Shown here in pieces: positions 33,117 to 42,313 of a DNA stretch of 64,000 nucleotides (the first letter of the stretch is position 1; every line of letters starts with the position of its first letter). The notes beneath the pieces were generated by a model. The model was given only the letters and a program-made list of their open reading frames with translations. It did not search any database and had not been told where the DNA came from. Source of the stretch: DAOUAT01 sp964551735 (lineage in GTDB: Bacteria > Chloroflexota > Anaerolineae > CG2-30-64-16); the NCBI GenBank assembly GCA_964551735.1, contig CAZKEF010000002.1:272994-336993 (forward strand), in the 5' to 3' direction. Both the position numbers and the translations under genes were made by a program.

Positions 33117-34442
33117 ATGAATCCCTCACCCACCACCGGCGTCCAAATCCCCAAGGTGCTCCTGCCCAAGCCGGGCGTTGACCTGCACAGATGGGCCGTC
33201 ATCGCGTGTGACCAGTTCACCTCGGAACCGGAATATTGGCAGGCCGTCGCCGAGCTGGTCGGTGACGCGCCCTCCACCTACCACATCACCCTGCCCGAAG
33301 TCTACCTGGAGACGCCGGAAGAAGCCCAACGGATCGCGTCCATCAACCGCACCATGCAAGCATACCTGGACGGCGATCTCTTCGTCGAACGCGAGGGCAT
33401 CATCCTGGTGAAACGGTATGCCGAGGGCAAGACGCGGCACGGCATCATGCTGGCGCTGGATCTGGAGCACTACGACTACAGCAAGGGCTCAACCAGCCTG
33501 ATCCGCGCCACCGAAGGCACCATCCTGGAACGCATCCCTCCGCGGGTGCGCATCCGCTCCGGCGCGCCGTTGGAGCTGCCGCATATCCTGGTGTTGATTG
33601 ACGACCCTGACCGGAGCGTCATCGAACCGTTGGTAGCGGCCGGCGCCGGGCTGCCGGTGCTGTACGATTTCGACCTGATGTTGGGCAGCGGCCATCTGAC
33701 CGGCTGCTTCGTGGATGATCCGGCGCTGGAAAGCCAGGCCATGGCTGCGCTGGCGCGGCTGGCCGACCCTGAAGTCTTCGCAAGCAAGTATGGCCTGGGG
33801 CCGGATCACCCGGTGATGACCTTCGCGATGGGGGATGGCAACCACTCGCTGGCCACGGCCAAGGCGATCTGGGAGCAAGTGAAATCCAAGGCAGGCCCCG
33901 ATCACCCGGCGCGCTACGCCCTGGTGGAGATCGAAAACATCCACGACGCAGGATTGACCTTCGAGCCGATCCACAGGGTGCTGTTCGGCGTCAAAGAGGA
34001 CTTCGTCGCCGCGTTGGAGATCTTTTTCGATTGCCGCAGCTACATGGTGCCCTGCGCCACAGCCGAGGCAATGACCGCGCTGGTGGACCAGGCTGCCACC
34101 CGGGGCGGGAGCCATGCGTTCGGTGTAATCACCGAGCGTAACTTCAGCGTGGCTTACGTGCCCCAACCGCCCAGCAACCTGCCCGCAGGCACCCTGCAGA
34201 CCTTCCTGGACGACTGGGGCAAACGCGGCGGTTACGCCAAGATAGACTACGTGCACGGCGAGGATGTGACCGTGCGCCTGGGCACGCAACCTGGCAACGT
34301 GGGGCTTTACCTGCCCGCCATCGCCAAGGACGCTTTCTTCAAGACCGTCATCCTGGACGGTGCGCTGCCGCGCAAAACGTTTTCCATGGGCGAGGCCAAG
34401 GAAAAACGCTTCTACATGGAGGCGCGGCGGATCACAACATAG
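33117..34442 (+). CDS. DUF1015 family protein
   Basis: 441 residues, the usual family length. Recognisable DUF1015 segments are WAVIACDQFTSEPEYWQAV, HRVLFG and FAMGDGNHSLATAKAIWE, the last with the conserved GDGNHS motif. The family has no proven activity but is repeatedly found beside serC and serA, as here. A role in serine or phosphoserine metabolism is therefore a reasonable guess. It is separated from serA by 89 bp of GACGACGGACGA / TCGTCCGTC inverted low-complexity sequence. Confidence 0.85.
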   Translation: MNPSPTTGVQIPKVLLPKPGVDLHRWAVIACDQFTSEPEYWQAVAELVGDAPSTYHITLPEVYLETPEEAQRIASINRTMQAYLDGDLFVEREGIILVKRYAEGKTRHGIMLALDLEHYDYSKGSTSLIRATEGTILERIPPRVRIRSGAPLELPHILVLIDDPDRSVIEPLVAAGAGLPVLYDFDLMLGSGHLTGCFVDDPALESQAMAALARLADPEVFASKYGLGPDHPVMTFAMGDGNHSLATAKAIWEQVKSKAGPDHPARYALVEIENIHDAGLTFEPIHRVLFGVKEDFVAALEIFFDCRSYMVPCATAEAMTALVDQAATRGGSHAFGVITERNFSVAYVPQPPSNLPAGTLQTFLDDWGKRGGYAKIDYVHGEDVTVRLGTQPGNVGLYLPAIAKDAFFKTVILDGALPRKTFSMGEAKEKRFYMEARRITT

Positions 34443-34511
34443 GAGGTGAACCACTCACGGACCCTCTACCATGTGTTTTTGTCATCAGCCACCATGTCAC
34501 AGGAGGTAAAA

Positions 34512-37500
34512 ATGTCACGCGTTGTGTCCCAACAAAGGCTGTTTCGGGGTCTGCTCGCTGTCGTGATGCTGCTGTCGGTGGCAATCACCCCAGCTTTGGC
34601 CGCACCGGCTGTGCAATCCGAAAGCACCGTGACGGTCACTGTGCTGCACACCAACGACTTTCACGGCAACCTGGAGCCAGCCGGCAGCAATCCTGGCATC
34701 GCCCGTGTGGCTCAGGTCATCAACGATGTGCGCGCGTCAGTAGGCGCAGAAAATGTCGCCTTGCTTGACGCAGGCGACATCATGCAGGGTTCCCTGCTCT
34801 CGAACCTGTTCAAAGGTCAGCCCACCATCGACCTCTTCAACTACGTCGGCTATCAGGTTGCTACGTTCGGCAACCATGAGTTCGACTGGGGCAAGGACGT
34901 GCTTCAACAACGCCTCAGTGAGGCCGCATTCCCCTTCGTCACCGCGAACATTGTGGTCAACGACACGGGCAACTGCGCAACTGCAGGCTGGACTACCCCG
35001 TCGTGGGCACAACCGTGGACTACGGTCACCGTCGGTCCCGCCGGGAACCAGGTCAAGTTCGGCATTATCGGCGTGACCACGCAGGAGACCCCCTACATCA
35101 CCATTGCATCGGCGACGGAAGGTCTGTGCTTCAAGGAACCGACTGACTCGATCGTGCACTACTATGATGCCATGGAAGCGGCGGACATCGACGCCGTCAT
35201 CGTGCTGAGCCACCTGGGCTACTACGACGGCGGTTACGGCTACGGCTTCAGCGTCTACGGCGATCAGACTTTGGCCAAGAAGCTGGCGGCCGCCGGCAAG
35301 AAACCTGCGCTGATCATCGGCGGCCACAGCCATACCGACCTGAGTGCTGCAACGATCGTTGATGGCATCCCCGTCGTACAAGCGCACTATGCTGGCCGCA
35401 AAGTAGGCCGCGCGGACATCACGGTTGACAAGGCAACCGGCGCAGTGACGGTCGCCTGGCAGCGGCTGGTCGTTTCACCCTCCGGCCCGGAGGATCCTGA
35501 CGTCAAGGCGCGCGTTGCCACCTGGGCGAACGACCCCTGGTATCTGAGCGAGATCAACCGCGTGGTGGGCTACACCGCGGTGGACCTGGTGCGCAACTAC
35601 AACGGTGACGGCACCATGGGCGCGTTCGTTAACGATGCCATCTACAAAGATCTGAACACCGATGCGACACCGGACAACGACGTGGACATGGTGTTCAACA
35701 ATCCGGGCGGCTTGCGGAACGACATTCTGACGGGCGGGACCGTGCCCTACACCCTCACCCACGGAATGCTGTTCAACGTCCTGCCGTTCGGCAACGCTAC
35801 GGTGGTAGGCGATATGACCGGCGCCCAGATCATGGAGCTGATGAACCAAAGCGCAACCCTATTCAAGGGCGCGCTCCAGGTCGGCGGCGTGCGCTACGCC
35901 TTCTATAACTACACCGATTCCAATCCAGGCCCGCAGCCCTGGGCCTGGGGCGCCCTCCGCGTGCAGGTGATTGACCGGACAACCGGCCTCTGGACCAACC
36001 TCGACGTCCACCGGACCTATCGGGTTGCGACCAATGAATTCCTGGCGCCTGCTGGGCAGGACGGGTTCATCGCCTTCAAGTACCTGACGAATACCAGCTA
36101 CTGGGGCGACATGCTGGACGGCGTAGAACGATGGGTTTCAAAGACCTACACGATCGATAACCCATACAATAAGGGCCTTGATGGCCGCATTACGCGCCTG
36201 GGTGATGCCACCAGCGGCCCCATCGTCCCGGTGACGTTGCTGCATCACAACGATTCGCACGGCAATCTCTACAAGGGGCGTTATGTGGGTTACACTCAGT
36301 TGGCCACCCTGATCCGCCAGGAACTGGCTCATAACCCAGAGCGAACCATACTGCTCAACGCCGGTGATCAAATCCAGGGCGACGCCATGATGTATTACTT
36401 CAAGACGGCCCCCACCGGCTACGGCGCGGATGGCACCCCCTTACCGGCCGAACTCACGACCCATCCGATGATGGCCGTGATGAATGCCATGGACTATGCG
36501 GCATGGACCGTGGGCAATCACGAATTCAACTTCGGCAATGAGGTGTTCACATCAGTCCTGAAGCAATCCGAGGCGCCCGTGCTCCAGGCCAATCTCCTGG
36601 ATGATGGCCGCTACGGCATAGCCAAAGTGCCGGTCAGAGTGTACACCACCGTCAGCCTGCCCGCCCCAGGCATCGCCCCCAACATCAAGATCGCGGTCCT
36701 GGGCATCGGTAACCACCGCGTGCCCAACTACGAACTGCCCAGCAACATCGAGGGGCTGACGTTCCTGGATCCCATCGAAGAGGCGAAGAAGTGGGCACGG
36801 CCGCTGAAGTTTATCAGCAACGCCGTTGTCGCCCTCACCCACATCGGCTTCACCAGCGACCCCAAGAGCGTCGAGGTTGATACCAAGGTGGACACCGCAA
36901 TGGCGGCCGAGACCCGCGGCCTTGACGTGATCATCGGCGCTCACAGCCACACGGATCCCAGCAAGGGCGCTGACCCATACAAGTATCTGCCGACCTTCGT
37001 CGGATCGCCCGATGGGACTCCGGTCCTGATCAACCAGGCCTACCGTTACAACAACACGCTCGGCGAGGTAGTGCTGGGCATGGCGCAGGGTCCGGGCGGC
37101 GTCTGGCGCGTCGTCACGCGCGCTGGTCGCTACATCCCTGTCGCATCGAACACCCCAGAAGACGCAGAGATCAAGGCGCTGGTTGATCCTTACATCGCAG
37201 CACTGAACACCTACACCAACACAGTCATCGGCCAGACCACAGTGCCGATCGACGCGCTGAGCGCCTACACCCAAGAGACGAACGCGGCCAACTTGCAGGC
37301 CGATGCCTCCGTCTTCGAGCTGACCCAAAACGGCGTAGCTGTGGACTTCCATCTGTCGGGCGCCATGAGCAACCGCAAGGTAGCGGACGGGGCAACACCC
37401 GATGCACCCGTCACCCTCAAAGTGAACGACATGTTCACCTTGATGCCTTACGAGAACTCGTTGGTTGTGATGAGGATGAACGGCCCGCAACTCAAGACCG

Positions 37501-38057
37501 TGCTGGAGCGCGCATACCGTAACTACTTCTACTACAAGTACGTGCCCGGATTCGGTGGCTACTCCTACTACACTACGTGCATGCTGGACATCAACGCGGG
37601 TGGCCAGATCACCTACAACGATGCCTACCCGGACTACCCGGACAGCAACAATGTCGTGTCGCTGGTGGTCAATGGAGAAGCTGTCGACTTCACCGATGCA
37701 GACAAGTACTATCTGGTTTCCACGGTAAATTACCTGGCAGCCGGCTCATGCAATTTCAACAATGACGGCGTCTCGCTGTGGCCACTGAGCCAGATTGAGA
37801 ACGACACGCAGTACTACGTCCGGGATGCGGTTATCAACTACATCAAGGCCCAACCCGATCCCATCGCGCCGGCCATCGAAGGTCGCCTCGTATTCCAAGG
37901 CGGCGCAGGGGCAACGGCGACGACGGCATCGATCCGCACCGTCCTTGAGGCTGCCCAGGTCCTGCAGTGGACCATGCCCCTTCAGATGACCGTTGCCCCA
38001 GACGTTCCCGACGAAGACATGCAGAACGTCGATCTGACATGGGCTGTAACGCCGTAG
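34512..38057 (+). CDS. secreted tandem 5'-nucleotidase/UshA-family protein
   Basis: 1181 residues; ATG 34512 follows AGGAGG at a spacing of 5. A signal peptide ends near ALAAPA. Two complete UshA-type modules follow. Module 1 (about 40-560) has VLHTNDFHGNLEPAG, GNHEFDWG and GGHSHTD plus a C-terminal nucleotide-binding domain with NNPGGLRND. Module 2 (about 580-1165) has LLHHNDSHGNLYKG, GNHEFNFG and GAHSHTD, but its binding domain reads FHLSGAMSNR, so the glycine loop is degenerate. These dimetal enzymes release phosphate from extracellular nucleotides or 2',3'-cyclic nucleotides. Family members normally hold one module; module 2 may differ in substrate. Confidence 0.9.
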   Translation: MSRVVSQQRLFRGLLAVVMLLSVAITPALAAPAVQSESTVTVTVLHTNDFHGNLEPAGSNPGIARVAQVINDVRASVGAENVALLDAGDIMQGSLLSNLFKGQPTIDLFNYVGYQVATFGNHEFDWGKDVLQQRLSEAAFPFVTANIVVNDTGNCATAGWTTPSWAQPWTTVTVGPAGNQVKFGIIGVTTQETPYITIASATEGLCFKEPTDSIVHYYDAMEAADIDAVIVLSHLGYYDGGYGYGFSVYGDQTLAKKLAAAGKKPALIIGGHSHTDLSAATIVDGIPVVQAHYAGRKVGRADITVDKATGAVTVAWQRLVVSPSGPEDPDVKARVATWANDPWYLSEINRVVGYTAVDLVRNYNGDGTMGAFVNDAIYKDLNTDATPDNDVDMVFNNPGGLRNDILTGGTVPYTLTHGMLFNVLPFGNATVVGDMTGAQIMELMNQSATLFKGALQVGGVRYAFYNYTDSNPGPQPWAWGALRVQVIDRTTGLWTNLDVHRTYRVATNEFLAPAGQDGFIAFKYLTNTSYWGDMLDGVERWVSKTYTIDNPYNKGLDGRITRLGDATSGPIVPVTLLHHNDSHGNLYKGRYVGYTQLATLIRQELAHNPERTILLNAGDQIQGDAMMYYFKTAPTGYGADGTPLPAELTTHPMMAVMNAMDYAAWTVGNHEFNFGNEVFTSVLKQSEAPVLQANLLDDGRYGIAKVPVRVYTTVSLPAPGIAPNIKIAVLGIGNHRVPNYELPSNIEGLTFLDPIEEAKKWARPLKFISNAVVALTHIGFTSDPKSVEVDTKVDTAMAAETRGLDVIIGAHSHTDPSKGADPYKYLPTFVGSPDGTPVLINQAYRYNNTLGEVVLGMAQGPGGVWRVVTRAGRYIPVASNTPEDAEIKALVDPYIAALNTYTNTVIGQTTVPIDALSAYTQETNAANLQADASVFELTQNGVAVDFHLSGAMSNRKVADGATPDAPVTLKVNDMFTLMPYENSLVVMRMNGPQLKTVLERAYRNYFYYKYVPGFGGYSYYTTCMLDINAGGQITYNDAYPDYPDSNNVVSLVVNGEAVDFTDADKYYLVSTVNYLAAGSCNFNNDGVSLWPLSQIENDTQYYVRDAVINYIKAQPDPIAPAIEGRLVFQGGAGATATTASIRTVLEAAQVLQWTMPLQMTVAPDVPDEDMQNVDLTWAVTP

Positions 38058-38225
38058 CAGGCCCATTCCTGCACTGACACGTTGCACGTTGGAGCACTGG
38101 CAAGCGAATCCGCTCCAACGTGCAACACCGTCAGCGAAAAAGCGACTGCCGCAGAGGCGAGGTCCGCGCAGAGACACCCCTCAGCGTTGGGCACAGCCTC
38201 TGCGGTTTTCACGCAAGGAGACATC

Positions 38226-39248
38226 ATGCCCACCGCCGATCACATCCGCCGCTTTCCCCTGGCCTTCTTGCCCACCCCGCTGCACCCGCTATCCCGACTG
38301 AACGACTGGTGGCGCAAGGAGCATCCAGGTTCCAGCTTCCAGTTTCTGATCAAGCGCGACGACCAGACAGGCCTGGCCGGCGGCGGCAACAAGACGCGCA
38401 AGCTGGAACTGCTGGTGGCCGATGCGCAGGCCCAGGGCGCCGACACACTGATCACCACCGGCGCGGTGCAGTCCAACCACTGCCGGCAGACCGCCGCAGC
38501 CGCGGCCCGAGCCGGTCTCGCGTGCCACCTGGTGTTGGGCGGCCAGCCACCGGACGGGGTAACAGGCAACCTGCTGCTGGATCACCTCCTGGGCGCCAAG
38601 CTTCACTGGACGACCCGAGAGAACCGCTTGCCGCGGCTGCGCACATTGGCGGACGAGCTGCAGGCGGCTGGCCGCCGCCCCTACACCATCACCTACGGCG
38701 GCTCCGACCCGGTAGGCGCCACAGGCTACGTGCTGGCGCTGGAGGAACTGTACGGCCAGGCGCGCGCCCTCGGCATCGCGTTGGACGCCATCGTCTTCGC
38801 CTCCAGCTCGGGCGGCACGCAGGCCGGGCTGGTCGTGGGCGCCTGGCGGCTAGGCTGGGACGTACCTATCCTGGGCATCAGCATCGATGAGCCGGCCGAC
38901 CGCCTGCGGGCGAACGTGGCCGACCTGGCCACCCGCACTGCCGCGCACGGGGGCCGGCCGCACACCTTCGCGCCGGCCGATATCCTGGTAGACGACAGCT
39001 ACCTCGGCGGCGGCTATGGCGTAATGGGAGCGCTGGAGCGAGAAGCAATCGCCCTCATGGCGCGCACCGAAGGCATTCTGTTGGACCCGGTCTACACCGG
39101 CCGGGCCTTCGGCGGGCTGCTGGACCTCATGGCGACGAGACCTGACAGGTTTCGGAAACCTGTCAGGTCCGACCCAGCCACCATCCTCTTCTGGCACACC
39201 GGCGGCAGCTCGGCGCTGTTTGCCTATGCAGGCGAGCTCGTCTCATGA
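38226..39248 (+). CDS. PLP-dependent D-cysteine desulfhydrase/ACC deaminase family enzyme
   Basis: 340 residues; ATG 38226 follows AAGGAG. The family signature GLAGGGNKTRKLELL contains the PLP lysine (K56), followed by TTGAVQSNHCRQTAAAA and the phosphate-binding SSSGGTQAGL. It would deaminate a D-amino acid such as D-cysteine or a related compound. Near the C-terminus, between GGLLDLM and ILFWHTGG, a 31-bp perfect palindrome is inserted in frame and adds roughly eight residues (RPDRFRKPVRSD). Its stop overlaps the ATG of the downstream FAD oxidoreductase (ATGA), so the two are translationally coupled. Confidence 0.85.
   Translation: MPTADHIRRFPLAFLPTPLHPLSRLNDWWRKEHPGSSFQFLIKRDDQTGLAGGGNKTRKLELLVADAQAQGADTLITTGAVQSNHCRQTAAAAARAGLACHLVLGGQPPDGVTGNLLLDHLLGAKLHWTTRENRLPRLRTLADELQAAGRRPYTITYGGSDPVGATGYVLALEELYGQARALGIALDAIVFASSSGGTQAGLVVGAWRLGWDVPILGISIDEPADRLRANVADLATRTAAHGGRPHTFAPADILVDDSYLGGGYGVMGALEREAIALMARTEGILLDPVYTGRAFGGLLDLMATRPDRFRKPVRSDPATILFWHTGGSSALFAYAGELVS
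39139..39169. repeat. palindromic element inside a coding region
   Basis: Arms GACCTGACAGGTTT (39139-39152) and AAACCTGTCAGGTC (39156-39169) flank CGG. It lies in frame within the desulfhydrase-like gene and belongs to the same structural class as 18271-18303 and 53959-53991. Confidence 0.8.
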
Positions 39249-40438
39249 CCATCGGCACCGAACTCCCTGCCTTGGCCGACGCGGTCATCATCGGCGGCGG
39301 CATCAACGGCACAGCCGCGGCGTTCTTCCTGGCGCGCGCCGGGCTGCGCCCGCTCATCGTCGAGCGACTGCCGGTGCTGGCCGGCCTGACTACTGCCAAA
39401 TCCATGGAGGCGTTCCGTGCGCAGTTTGTTGAGGCGGAGCACATCGCGTTGATGCGTGAAAGCATTGACTTCTACGCGCACTTCGCGGAACGTATCGCCC
39501 TGCCCGAAACCGACATCGGCATCCACCAGCAGGGCTACCTGTTCCTCACCACACAGCCCGAGCGGATCACGGAATTTCGGGAACGGGTGGCAGTCCAGCA
39601 TGCCCACGGCCTCGCCGATGTCGCCTTCCTGGACGGCAATGCAGCCTGCAAGCAGTTTCCGTACGTGTCGCGCGAGGTCGCGGCCGCTACGTTCCGCGCG
39701 GGGGACGGCTGGCTCTCGTCCAACGAGGCCGCGCAGGGGTTCGCCCGCGCGTCCGGCGCGCAGGTCGCGTTGAACACCACCGTGACCGGCTTTCGCCTGG
39801 CCGGCGGCCGCGTGGCCGGGGTCGAGACCGACCGCGGCCCTATCGCCGCGCCCGTGGTCGTGCTGGCTGCGGGGCCCTACTCGGCCCGCGTGGCAGCGCT
39901 GGCCGGCGTAGACCTGCCGCTACAAGTCATCCGTCGCCATCGCGTCACCATCGGCGAACATCCGCTGATCCCGACCTGGGCGCCCATGACCATTGACCAG
40001 GACACCGGCGCGCACTGGCGGCCCGAGGGGCCGGGCGCCGCGCTGGCTTGGGCGCAGGACCACGAGCCGCCCGGCGAGCCGGTAGACAACGTGCGGCCGC
40101 GCCAGGACTTCCCCTTTGAGGTGCTGGAAGGGGTCAGCCGGCTCAGCCCATTCTGGGAGACGGTAGCTGGTGAACTGAAGAGCAGTCAGGTGCGCCTTTC
40201 GGCTGGCCAGTACACCATGACCCCAGACGGCGAGCCGATCATCGGGCCGCACAATGAATTGGGCGGCCTCTACTTTATACTGAGCTGCAACGGCCACGGC
40301 GTGATGGCCGCGCCCGGCGCCGGCCGGCTGTTGGCTGACCTGGTGACCGGCCAGATCGAGGACGTGGCCAACCCCTTCAGCTTCCGCCGGCTGGCGCAGG
40401 TCGGGCAGCGGGCCACTGTTCATCATCGCCTGTTGTGA
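39245..40438 (+). CDS. FAD-dependent amino acid oxidoreductase (DAO/sarcosine oxidase-beta type)
   Basis: 397 residues. The N-terminal dinucleotide fold ADAVIIGGGINGTAAAFFLA binds FAD. The conserved DAO C-terminus is MTPDGEPIIGPHNE, then FILSCNGHGVMAAPGAGRL. It most resembles sarcosine-oxidase beta/glycine-oxidase type enzymes that oxidise secondary or D-amino acids. It overlaps the preceding PLP enzyme by 4 bp, so the pair probably acts on one amino-acid-like substrate. The substrate cannot be named from sequence. Confidence 0.87.
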   Translation: MTIGTELPALADAVIIGGGINGTAAAFFLARAGLRPLIVERLPVLAGLTTAKSMEAFRAQFVEAEHIALMRESIDFYAHFAERIALPETDIGIHQQGYLFLTTQPERITEFRERVAVQHAHGLADVAFLDGNAACKQFPYVSREVAAATFRAGDGWLSSNEAAQGFARASGAQVALNTTVTGFRLAGGRVAGVETDRGPIAAPVVVLAAGPYSARVAALAGVDLPLQVIRRHRVTIGEHPLIPTWAPMTIDQDTGAHWRPEGPGAALAWAQDHEPPGEPVDNVRPRQDFPFEVLEGVSRLSPFWETVAGELKSSQVRLSAGQYTMTPDGEPIIGPHNELGGLYFILSCNGHGVMAAPGAGRLLADLVTGQIEDVANPFSFRRLAQVGQRATVHHRLL

Positions 40439-40454
40439 CCTTTGTGTAGAAGCA

Positions 40455-40463
40455 TGCTATAAT
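40455..40463 (+). promoter_or_regulatory. extended -10 promoter of the zinc-ribbon protein gene
   Basis: TG-C-TATAAT is a perfect extended -10 (TATAAT at 40458-40463). A weak -35, TTGTGA, lies at 40433-40438 inside the end of the upstream gene. Confidence 0.6.
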
Positions 40464-40585
40464 CAGCGACAATACGGCGTCCGTGTCGCGTGAAGCACCA
40501 CCACGAAAGAAGGTGCGATCCGCGTTCATCCGTGCACGTCCGCGTCCGATTCTGGACTTAGCATGGCGGTATCGGGAGCACCCTT

Positions 40586-41695
40586 ATGGCAAGAAAATCG
40601 CTCGGGCACGTCGAGCTAGAATGGACCTGTCCCAGCTGCAACACCCGCAACCCAGGCAGCGCTCGCAAGTGTCTGCAGTGCGGCACGGCGCAGGGGGAAG
40701 AAGTCAAATTTGAGCAGGCCCCCGAGGAGAAAATCCTTACCGACGAGGCCAAGATCGCTGAGGCCAAGGCCGGGCCTGACATCTACTGCGCCTATTGCGG
40801 GACGCGCAACCCCGCCACCGCCGAACACTGCAAGCAGTGCGCTGCGCCCCTGAGCGAGGGCAAGGCCCGTGCGGCCGGCGAGGTCTTAGGCAGCCTGCGC
40901 GCCGAGACCGCGCCGCCGGTCAAGTGTCCAGCCTGCGGCACCGATAACCCGGCCATGGCGCTGAAATGCGCCAACTGTGGCGCGCCCCTTGGCAAGGCTG
41001 CCGCACCCGAACCGCCGGCTGCCCGGCCCACAGGCTGCGGCGTCCTGCCCCTGATCCTGCTGGGCCTGGCCCTGCTTGCAGTGATCTTCTTCTTCGTGAG
41101 CCAAGGCGGCCGCGACGACACTGGCGATCCCGGCATACAAGGCGGCGGACAAACCGGCACAACCCTGGTCGGCCAGGTGGTGGATTACTCCTGGCGCCGC
41201 GTCATCACTGTCGAGGCGCTGGCCCCGATCACCCGGGAAGGCTGGCTGAACGAACTGCCGGCCGGCGTCGAGGTGCTCCAGTGCCGCAAGCAGGTCTACG
41301 AGATCGTGGATGAACCGGTGCCGGGTGCTCGGGAGGTCTGCGGCACGCCCTATGTGATTGACCAGGGGAGCGGCTACGGCGAGGTGGTGCAGGACTGCCA
41401 GTATGAGGTCCTGGCCGACTACTGCCAGTATCGCACCCTAGCCTGGGCGACCGGGCCGCCACTGTTGCTGGAGGGCCGTGACCTGAGCCCACGCTGGCCG
41501 GATACAGCGCAGTTGATGCAGAACCAACGCGCCGGCAAGCGATCCGAGGAGTACACCATTGTCTTCCAGGCCAACGACCGCACGTACACGTACAAGACCA
41601 GTGACGAAGCGCGCTACCTGGCATTGATCGGTGGCGAGGCCTGGAACCTGAGCGTCAACCGCTTCGGGCAAATCACCAGCATCAGCGCGCCATGA
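40586..41695 (+). CDS. membrane protein with three N-terminal zinc ribbons
   Basis: 369 residues. Three CxxC...CxxC ribbons are present: C15/C18/C29/C32 in WTCPSCNT and CLQC, then YCAYCG...CKQC, then KCPACG...CANCG. One membrane helix (about residues 152-172, LPLILLGLALLAVIFFFV) separates the cytoplasmic ribbons from an exported ~190-residue domain with many Tyr/Cys residues (QDCQYEVLADYCQYRTLAW). The topology suggests a transmembrane linker between a cytoplasmic partner or nucleic acid and the envelope. No enzyme family is recognised. Confidence 0.75.
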   Translation: MARKSLGHVELEWTCPSCNTRNPGSARKCLQCGTAQGEEVKFEQAPEEKILTDEAKIAEAKAGPDIYCAYCGTRNPATAEHCKQCAAPLSEGKARAAGEVLGSLRAETAPPVKCPACGTDNPAMALKCANCGAPLGKAAAPEPPAARPTGCGVLPLILLGLALLAVIFFFVSQGGRDDTGDPGIQGGGQTGTTLVGQVVDYSWRRVITVEALAPITREGWLNELPAGVEVLQCRKQVYEIVDEPVPGAREVCGTPYVIDQGSGYGEVVQDCQYEVLADYCQYRTLAWATGPPLLLEGRDLSPRWPDTAQLMQNQRAGKRSEEYTIVFQANDRTYTYKTSDEARYLALIGGEAWNLSVNRFGQITSISAP

Positions 41696-41699
41696 CAGT

Positions 41700-41728
41700 T
41701 TGGGTGATCCTGAGGCGCTGCGTATAAT
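41700..41728 (+). promoter_or_regulatory. promoter of the rhodanese lipoprotein gene
   Basis: TTGGGT (41700-41705) and a consensus TATAAT (41723-41728) are 17 bp apart; ATG follows at 41781. Confidence 0.6.
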
Positions 41729-41780
41729 GCGCCCTGTGCTAGCGCCAAACTGAACTCTGTGTGAATCGAGAGGATCATTT

Positions 41781-42200
41781 ATGCGACGAATCTACCTGAT
41801 TGTGGGCCTGTTGCTGCTGGCTACTATCCTGACTGGCTGCGAAGGGGCTGCTGCGCCGAGCGCAGCGGCAGCCGTCGATGTGGGCAAGCTGCCGAACACC
41901 GTGGATGTTGCGACGGTCAAGGCCTTGCAAGGGCGGTCAGATGTAGTGGTGTATGATGTACGCGAACCGTTTGAGTATACGGCCGGACACATCCCCAACG
42001 TCACCCTGATCCCTATGGGGCAGGTGCCGAACCGGCTTTCTGAGATCCCGAAGGATAAGACGGTGATCCTGACCTGCCGTAGCGGCAACCGCAGCGGCCA
42101 GGTGGCCGATTTCTTGCGCCAGCAGGGCTGGACCAACGTGCACAACATGGAGGGCGGCATCCTGGCCTGGCAGCAGGCAGGCTATCCGGTGGAGAAGTGA
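41781..42200 (+). CDS. rhodanese-domain lipoprotein
   Basis: 139 residues. The signal peptide ends in a lipobox LTGC20, so the mature protein should be lipid-anchored outside the membrane. The single rhodanese domain (about 35-137) keeps the active-site loop CRSGNRS with the catalytic cysteine, preceded by YDVREPFEYTAGHIPN. It may transfer sulfur or act on thiols in the envelope; the thioredoxin-CcdA protein at 2392-3825 could be a functional relative, but no direct link is visible. Confidence 0.85.
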   Translation: MRRIYLIVGLLLLATILTGCEGAAAPSAAAAVDVGKLPNTVDVATVKALQGRSDVVVYDVREPFEYTAGHIPNVTLIPMGQVPNRLSEIPKDKTVILTCRSGNRSGQVADFLRQQGWTNVHNMEGGILAWQQAGYPVEK

Positions 42201-42313
42201 GCGGCCAGTCCATTGTGAGGCAGCTCCTCAGCTTTCTTTTGCACGGGGCCGGGTTCGGGCTGGCAGCAACCACCCAACTCGGCCCTTTCATGGCATCGTA
42301 GTTAGGAACCAAA

